Of a DNA stretch of 64,000 bases, positions 1-9,000 are shown piece by piece. The position numbers were made by a program, and so were the translations under genes. The notes beneath the pieces are model-generated. The model had not been told where the DNA came from and did no database searches. It saw nothing but the letters and a program-made list of their open reading frames with translations. Source of the stretch: Monocercomonoides exilis (Eukaryota; Preaxostyla; Oxymonadida; Polymastigidae); contig LSRY02000020.1 in NCBI GenBank assembly GCA_001643675.2, positions 1,171,501-1,235,500 of the forward strand, read 5' to 3'. The first letter of the stretch is position 1; every line of letters starts with the position of its first letter.

Positions 1-379
1 AACAGTGAAATGAGAAAAAAAGGTTAAAAATTAAACTAAAAAAGTTAAAAACAAGTAAAAATAATAATATTGAAATGTGGAATGATGATGCTGTGGCTTT
101 AAACGTTCAGTATGAAATATTGGTTTCACAGCCATCAAGTCTTTGATCTGGGTCCTGAAATAATAAAAATTTTAAATATTATTTGGTACATAAAAATATC
201 AAATTTTTTTTCCACAGAATTCTGAAAAACAAAAATATCAAGAAGTCTATTTAATTTGTTTTTGTTTTTCGCCTTTTCACAAATCAAAAATGCAAAAATA
301 AGTTTCAAAAAAATAGGGTTGAGATAAAATTTTGAGGTCAAGATAAAATATGCACCCTATAGTTGATTTGCAAAATATA

Positions 380-475
<96 letters not shown>

Positions 476-579
476 AAGAATTCAAGTTAAATAAAATATA
501 ACAAAAATAAAAATTCAAAATATTCATTAAAGAAGATAGATTGCGCAACACATAGCCTTCGCAATCAGTTGTTCAAATA
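1..579. other. AT-rich intergenic sequence
   Basis: No convincing gene. The stretch is AT-rich and contains a long TAAA microsatellite (378-475). Short open frames here are products of the repeat or of base composition. Confidence 0.6.
378..475. repeat. (TAAA)n microsatellite
   Basis: About 98 bases of nearly uninterrupted tetranucleotide repeat lying downstream of the stop codon of the multi-pass membrane protein gene. Similar shorter tetranucleotide tracts recur at 2045-2091, 20775-20818 and 53803-53838. Confidence 0.9.
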
Positions 580-1910
580 TTAATGATAAATAGAGTTTAC
601 ACCGAAGTTTTTGATGTCTAGTTCAAAATTTCCATCATCATCGGTTTGATTATTATGTAATTCATTTTCTCTTTCAAATTCTTTCCAGAGTACTCCTTCA
701 AAAGGGAAGTAATAACCCACTTCATCCAAATTGTTATTGTTATTTTCTTCTTCAGTTGCCTTCTTTTCGTGTTCTTTTTGCAGCAACGGAGTGCTATCAT
801 TGGCAAATGGCACGTCTCCTTGTGTGTAATCACCACGAAATGAAGGATAGAAAGAAGCAGTTGAATCATTCGATAGAGTTCGAAATGATGTTATTGCTCT
901 GGATTGAGCTTTTCCAACATGAAGTGTCTTGGAGAAGGCGAAATACGTGAAGATAATTATAACCACAAGTGTTGGCGCAGAATTCTGTGCAACAGAAAAC
1001 AACATTATTCTAATTATAGGTCGATAGCTAATGCACATGTTTCAAATTAAAGTGTCGTATTTCATAAAACAACAAAAAATCATTTAAAAAATAGGAAAAA
1101 TATACACATATATAATGGATACGAATAACTTCAAAAAATCGTTTTTGTAAAAACAAACCATTCATTTTCATTATAATAGCAGTCTCTCATTTCCTTCTCT
1201 GAGTTCTTGATAGAAGTTTGATAACTAAATGAATCAAATGCAAATGTCCAAAGAAATATAAATGAAATCATAAATAGGAGGAAAATAAATGCATGAAGAC
1301 GCCTAATTGCTTCTGTGGTCTGATGGTTAATTTTTGGTATTTTCCTTACAATTAAAAGTAGTTTAATTGCCATTATCAGAGTTGGTAAAAGAATGCAAAC
1401 ATCAAGAATGGAAGACAATATTGTGAGAACAATTTCACTAATGTTATAATTAAAATGCAACAAAAACGAAATAATTATAAATAAAGCAGTAAATGCATTT
1501 AAAATTATCGTTAAAAGAACAATGAAGATTCTCTTGGTTTTCAACGATTTGATCAAGGGAATAATTGTCACTTTAGCAAGCCAAATAACAAGAAGATTCC
1601 AAGCACTATAAAATAGCGTATTTGGAATATCTTCACAAATTATTGACAAACTCTGAGAATTAAAAGGAATTGGAATAACACTAACAACGCAACTCCACAA
1701 TTGATACAAAGAAAACATTGAAAATACAATTTGTTTCAGTACATTTACTCGTTTTTTGTTTGTGAATATCTCATCAACTATTAGGAGAACAATTAGAAGC
1801 AGAGAAATCAATTCGGAAATAAAACTGATTAAAAACCAAAAAGAACTTCCTCCATATATATCTTCGAGAAAATATGTTAAAGAAAATACAAAAAAGCCAT
1901 ACCATAACAT
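580..1910 (-). CDS. Putative multi-pass (7-8 TM) membrane protein, two exons
   Basis: Two exons are inferred: 1159-1910 and 580-1027, with a 131-base intron starting GTTTGT and ending TTAG. The join keeps frame and gives 399 residues. The protein has about eight hydrophobic helices: one at the N terminus, six across residues 20-240, and one just after the splice junction (core APTLVVIIIFTYFAF). A hydrophilic C-terminal tail of about 110 residues follows, with an acidic Asn-rich patch. The layout resembles a 7TM or receptor-like protein, but I recognise no family motif and assign no function. The ATG at 1910 is the first usable start. A coding-like segment lies immediately upstream in another frame (ATG at 1972, see findings), so the true N terminus may be longer. 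Alternatives are a transporter or a lineage-specific membrane protein. Confidence 0.6.
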
Positions 1911-1972
1911 GAAAAATCAATATCTGGTTGGAGAGCATTTCTGAATATTTTTTCTTTTTCATTTTCATTCAT

Positions 1973-3061
1973 CTTTTTTATTAAAGGTGTGATCTGAAAT
2001 GATTTTCTTTATTCAAGAGATTCTATTTTTGAAAAAATAAAAATAAAAATAAATAAATAAATAAATAAAATAAAATAAAATAAAATAAAAATAATTATTA
2101 TAAATTTTCTAAAAAAATGATGAAATAAATAAATAAAAAGTTGCGATGTGTAAAAAGTTGTATAAACACAAAATAGAAATGCCTAACAATGATTAGAAAA
2201 TTTTTAAATTTACAGAAAAACAAATTCGCTGAGAGACCAACACTTCAACGATCACGAAAATAAATCAAACAACACTTTGGCCTTATTGGGAGGAAAATTC
2301 AGAACAAGTTGAACAACTTTGAACAACCATTTCTGGTTGTTTTTCGCTGGCCACATGCTGATATAAAGCCATTGCCAGCTGAAAAAAAATAAAAGGACGG
2401 CGTTGAAAAAACAGGACAGAGAAAAAATGCAACCCTGGCAAAATGACCAAAAGGAGCGAAATTGTGATTTCAAAGAAATGAATTGCATGGATTGATGTGA
2501 ATGGCATTCAAGCATAACAGATTTCAACAAAAAGAAAGTGGTTTTTGAAATAATACAAAGTTGAACGAACCCATCAATCACTTCCTTGAAATGACAGCTG
2601 ATAACTTGCACAAGAAACACTCTTTTTGCAAACAGACTGATCAAAATGAAAGATTCGCTGTTCCACATCAAAGTGCATTTCCAAACAAGATATCGCACAA
2701 TGAAAACCAAAAGTTCAGAAATGAGTTTTGAATGTGCAAAGCAAATTGAATAATTCAAAAGGTGTGAAAGCAATATTTCGAAGAATCTTTTTTCGCTTTC
2801 AACAGAAAATCATTTGCTCGAAAAGCGACAAGGCAACAATCAAAAAATTTGTAGATAAAAAATTGATGATATTGTCTCAGCATTGTCGAAATGCAAAAAC
2901 TTATTGCAATTGCTTCTGGAGACTTTTTCTTGTTGCAAGCTTGTGAAAGCAGCTGCAAGCATTGGACAAAATGTTCAATTCAAATTAGTTCACACAAAAA
3001 TCATAATCAACTTCAAAAAAAAGTTTTCTTTCTTGGAAATTGACAAAATGGCACAGTTCCT
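1973..3061. other. Intergenic stretch, partly coding-like, no intact gene seen
   Basis: The first 250 bases are simple AAAT/AAAAT repeats. From about 2220 to 3060 base composition is more balanced and like that of the neighbouring surface-protein gene. Frames on both strands are broken by many stops, and no domain is recognisable. It could be a long 3' untranslated region of the gene ending at 3062 or a decayed gene. Confidence 0.4.
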
Positions 3062-6000
3062 TTAAAATGCATCAATCCCAACTTCATAGCCATCAATCTC
3101 CTCGACAGCTGGATTTTTCAACACTTCTTCTTCCTTTTTATGCTTCTTCTTCCTCTTCTTCTTTCCTTTCTTCGCTTTCTGCTCTGCATCAGCATTTATC
3201 GTTTCCAGATCGCGAATATATTCTTCAATGTTCGTTGCTCTCGCTTCTCTTTCTGCTTCATTAACATCATCCAAAAGACCTTGAGCATCCATTTCCTTGG
3301 ATGGATTTTCCTTTGTTTTTGGTGCATTCTTCAGTCCATGAACAGCTGCTATTCCTTCATCTCTCGCTTCTCTTGGTGCCAGACTTGACTCTTTCGAGTT
3401 GCAGCTCAGCTCCTCGTTATCATTGCCAAAAGAAAAGGAAGATGCCCCTGAATTCACCAACAAACTCGGATCATCTCCATTCATCCGAAAACTCTTAATG
3501 CAATTTTCCCCAAGCGAATTCTCAACCACAAACCCAATTCTTCCTTCACTGCGCATCAAATCCCCTCCTACTGCTTTTGTTTCCCTTTCATTCCTTGTGC
3601 TCAATTCTTTCCATTTCTTCTTCTTCCTCTGCTTCCTTTTGCTGTCTGTTCCACTTTTCTTCGAATCAAATGAAATCTGATCGTTTGCAAAATCCTTTGT
3701 TGCGTCTCCATCCTCTCGGTTGTTTGAATGCAATTCAATGGTTTGCACCTCCACAAAGTCTTTTGAAGAAATCACAATTGAGCTGTCTGACTCTTGTGTG
3801 CCTTCTATCATTATTCCTTTCCTGAGAGTCACAAGCGGAGGATTATTGCCATCCATCAAAAGTGGTGTTTGGCTTTGCATCTTTTCAAGCAATGGTGATG
3901 ACACCTCGTCAATTTCAAAACTTTCATTTTTCTCTTCCTTGCTCAGCTCGCAGTTTTCAATCATTTTCATGTTTTCCAAATCTCCTTCCACAACTTTCTT
4001 TCCTGATCTCTTCTGCTTTTTGATCAATATCAAAACAATCACAATCACAAGCACAACAACAACAACTGCACATGCCACAAATGCATAAATGCTCCACCCA
4101 TTTCCCCCTTTCTCCGACTCCTTCACAACATCTTCTCGCAAATCATCCCTTCCAACTGTTCTGTTCTTCAGGATCAATGGCTCCGTCGATGAAGGAGAAT
4201 CAGCAATCCCAAACAAAACTTGCACACTCACCTCGATTTCTTCTCCACAGCTGCTGATCAGATCTTTTCCCACGCTCCCTTCAACTTCTCTTTCGGATAA
4301 AAACCCATTTGAATCAAAATCATATTTTTCAATCTCTTTCTCTTCTCCCTTCTTCTTCACAACTGAGAATGACAAATTGCATGGTAAAAGAAGCATCCCC
4401 TTGAATATCAGTTTCAATCTATTTGTCTCTTCTTTTGCTTCCACACTCTCCAGAACAGGAATGAAGAACGATGAATCTCTCTCAGAAATAATCCCTTCAA
4501 AACTGCACCCTTCATTCAACATCCAAAGAGATGTGTTATCCTTCAATCCATCTCCTCCTTTCAAACTCATCACATTCAATATTCCAGAATCTGAACAGAT
4601 GATATTTCTTCTCAGCGAAGGATATCCTTCAATGGATGGATTATTGTTTGAGAAATTCCCTGCTTCAATTATCACATTTCCTCCACTCATTGTTATTCCA
4701 CCTTCTGGTGAATTCGAGATTGTTGTGTCTTTCATCAAAACAGAACTTTTCACAACATCCACAACAGATCCATCCCATCTGCACATCTCTTCTTCTGTAT
4801 TCAAATTCTTTTCATTTCTTTCCTTTGAGCTTCCATCAAAAATGCAATTGTCCATTTTCGCATCCAAACAATCCTCCACTTTCATTAATTTCCCTTTTGT
4901 ATTGTTTGAACCGACTCCACCCATCGTGCAATTTGCCAATTGCATCATCTTTTTCAGTGAAAGGCAACATATCAATGATTCTTCATTTCCTTCAACTGTG
5001 ATATTTTCTGAATAAAACTTTTCCATGTTTAATTGTCCACATTCAATAATTTCAACAAGGTAATGAGAAACTGTTAAATTTCTGATCTCAAACAAATAAA
5101 TCACTGATGGAATTGATGATGATAGATATAATGCAGATTCTTGAAGAATGAGATTTGACATTGTGCATCCATCAAGTTGTAATTCTCCTTTATCCATATT
5201 AATGATGTGAAATGGAATGCATGCTAATTCTATATTTCCTTCTTTATTAGATTGTTTTGTAGTGAATGAGCAATTCATAATTTCAAGAATTCCTCTTTCG
5301 GGTGACATCAATGATTCATGTGAAGAGATGAAATACGAATCAAACACAAAATTCACCCTCACCAACGAGACCGTTCCAGTTGTTATCACCAATGCCCCTC
5401 TTGTTCTTTCAATCCATGATTCCACTTCAACTTTGCACATCTCTCTGTTCTTCGAGCTCAAACTCATCTCCTTCATATTTATTTCTCCCCAAATCACACT
5501 CTCATCAACAATGAACATTTGACTTATGAAATCTGAAGTCAGATGCGCCAGGCCATGCTCAATCGAATAGCATGGAAGTGTGTTTGTGCCACATTGTCTC
5601 TCGTTCGATCCACTCACACTGCTCACAATGATCGTGTCGCTCTGATGAATCGTGATAAATTCAATCAGATCTGTATCGCTCGGGTAATCGCACTCATCTC
5701 TCCCGCATATCCCATTTATTCGAGTGTAATGATCTTCTCGAAGATCAAGCTCAAATTGCCTTTCATTGATCTGCGATCTGATCCTGTAACATTCAATGAA
5801 AATATCGTTCCCCACTTTTGCTCTGTTCTCGCTGAACTTCACCCTCACAAATGCAAAATCAAGATTCCCTCTTTCCTTTGTTGCCAGATACACTCCTCCT
5901 CCTTTTCCTGAACTGATGCTGCAGCTGCAATGGCTGATTGTTGAGTCAATCATCTTCATCGATCCAGATGCACCCAATGTGAAGAATATTGTCCCTCCTT

Positions 6001-9000
6001 TTTCACTCAATTCTGCTTTGTCTTCAACAAACAAACTCTCATTCACAACCAAACAAATCTTTTTCTCACTTGCAGACTCCAAAATGCTTGCTCCATTGTC
6101 ACTTCTCTTCACTCCTGAAATTGATGTTTTCTCAATCTCAATATTCACACATTCTTCATTTGTCTTCAATCCTTGTTCAGTTCCTTTGATCAGAAGAAGA
6201 CATCCTCTGCTTTCATTTAACGATTCCACTCGAACATTCTTCAATTGACAAGAAACTCCAGCATTATTAATTGCAAAAATGCTGTTTCCAATATTGCATG
6301 ATTCCATCAACAAATCATTCACTTTCACACTTCCTCCAATCACATCCACAAATATACAATCAAATCCATTGTTAATTCCTGCTTTTGAATGGAATGAACA
6401 TCCAGTAATCACTAAATCTCCATTTTTGTTGGAAATAATCGTTTTGGCTGAATTGTCAAATCCAGATGACAGTTGGAGTTGGATATTTGTCAATTCAAGA
6501 TGATCATCATTTTCCATGAAATATTCCAGTTGACTTCCAACTGCCTTTTCAAAAATCAATATTGCTTTTACATTCTCTTCTCCCATTGATATAGCCTTTT
6601 TGATCTGATAGTTGGAAACATTGAATGAATCTCGAATAATTGTTGATCCTTCAATTTGAATTGTTTTCATAGCATCTCCATCTCTCATGCTTTTCATCCC
6701 TTTCCACATCGTTTGACATGGCTCTTCCTCGCTTCCACAGCGCGCAACATCAAATCCATTCGATGAGATAAATATCTCAAATGAGCTGTATGGGATCAGA
6801 AACATGAACAAATCTTTGTTTGAATGAAAATCATCACTCCCCACAAATAGAGTTTTATCATTTTTCATTGAGGAATAATCGAATTTGAATGAATCATTTG
6901 TCACTGAACAATTAAAATCCCTTCCCAAAATGAACACATTCTTTCCAATGGCTGCTTTGTTGTTCTCAAAAGTTACACCAAAATCAAAAACAAATGGCTT
7001 CTCATTCAAACAATTTTGACAATCCAAATACAAGAATCCTCCTTTCCCATTGCTTGATGAAAGCGAACAAAATGATGCATTTGTTGATTCAATGGCCAAT
7101 TCTTCATTCCCTTTCAATATCACTCTTGCAACACCCCCTTCACCGCTTCCAGTGTTCACAATATTTGGAAAGTTGCTGTTTTCGAACAAAACAGAAGAAG
7201 ACATCACCAATGGAGATTTGGAAAATGAATATCCTGATAAACTGCATCCTTTCAATGTGCAACTTCCAGTGGTTGTGGTTATCAATGAGTATTGAACAGT
7301 ATTTGTTGCTGATTGAATCTCAAATGAACAGTTTTCGAGTTGAAGAATATAACTTGAAGAGATCAAAGAATTCATACTCGGTATAAATTGATTTGGAATC
7401 TGTAACTTCAAAGATAACATGCTGAGCGGCTGAATTGATGAAATAACAGATGATGATGATGATGCAGAATCCCCATTGATTGTCTCTTCAAAATGAACAG
7501 CCTTGTGTTTGGTTTCATCTCCCTCATTCACACACCCATCAATCACAAGTGCATCTGTGAAGCAATAAATATCTTCAATTGTCCCTTCGTCTTTCACCTT
7601 CACTTTCCTTTCTCCAACTGCTCCACTTCTGTCAATGTGGTCAATTCCGCTTTTCATTGATTGGCATGGGAATATCTCATCTCCACATCCCAAAGTGTCA
7701 TGCCCACCAGTCGACACAGACACCTCCATCCACTTCAAAGAAACAAGAAACACTCGAAGATCCATTTCCCCATATTTTCCATCTTCCCCAACAAATGCAT
7801 TCCCATCATCCACGTAATCTGTGTTAACAATTGCAAAACGCTCTGTATTCACACTGTTCACCAGATTCCCACTCTTCACAAACATGTTCTTCCCAACTGT
7901 TGCTGAGCATTCAGAAAATGATATTGACGAGAGCTGAAATGCTTCTTCATTTAAGCTGCAATCCAGATATATCCCTCCACCTTTTCCTCCCTCACTCATA
8001 TTCTCACAAACACATCCAACAAATGAACTATTTTCAAGTGCCATAAATCCTCCTTCGCTCAATGCTATTTTCAGCGCTCCTCCTTCTTTGCTCTTCTCTG
8101 ACAATGCCCCGTCAATTCTGCTTCCATTCAACACCATCCCAATTCCCACATTCCCTCCAAACACTGCTGCCTCTGTACCTTCATCAATTTCCAATCCTTC
8201 CAGTGTGCAATTCAACAACTTCACTTTGTATTCCTGTTCATTCATATTTGCTGAGGAAAGTGAAAATGTAAATAACGAGACTGTAGATTTCACATCTGAA
8301 ATCGTGACAGAGTCCAGCTCAACAATCTTCCCTGTCGATCTGATCAAGAAAAGTCCAATTGTGCTTCCCTTTCCTCCAATCGCATTCATCTCACAGTTTT
8401 TCATGAACAGCTCCCCATTTTGGGTCCTTGATTCGATCACTGATGCGATTACCCTGCTAAAACTCGATGGAACAACAATCCCAATGAACTCTAATTCTGT
8501 CAACGATGATGATTTCAGAATGCATTCTTCAGAGCCGCTAACTTCCCTTTGGCATTCAATTTCCACAATTGCCTCAGTTTTTGCCTTCACACGCATTCCA
8601 CCAACATCTACACATCCCCTCATCAACGAATTTGAAATTACAATAATCTCTTCTTTAACATTTATTATTCTCTTCAAACGCTCCATTCCATTATTAATAT
8701 TCTTACAAGGTGCCTTCTCCCGCCCACAATACACCTCCTCCACTCCAGATGTGCCATCAACATACACCTTATCAGCAAAGTATCCATCGAAGAATATGAA
8801 CAAGTCGACATCCCAATCACCGAATGCTTCTGTTCTATCGTGTCCAACAACCGAGTTGTCTTTCTGAGTGATGTTTCCCATGAAGGCGAACAATGGCTCT
8901 TTCACAGAAGCAATAAGGGATTCACACACAAAATACACATCTCTTCCAACACTCGCCTTGTTGGCTGAAAACACAATATTGGTGATGGAAAAGGAGGATT

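Noticed and set aside
4089-5015. Plus-strand open frame of 308 codons
   Set aside because: Antisense shadow of the surface-protein gene: low-complexity Ser/Pro/Phe composition without domain, and the minus frame has clear repeats and TM.
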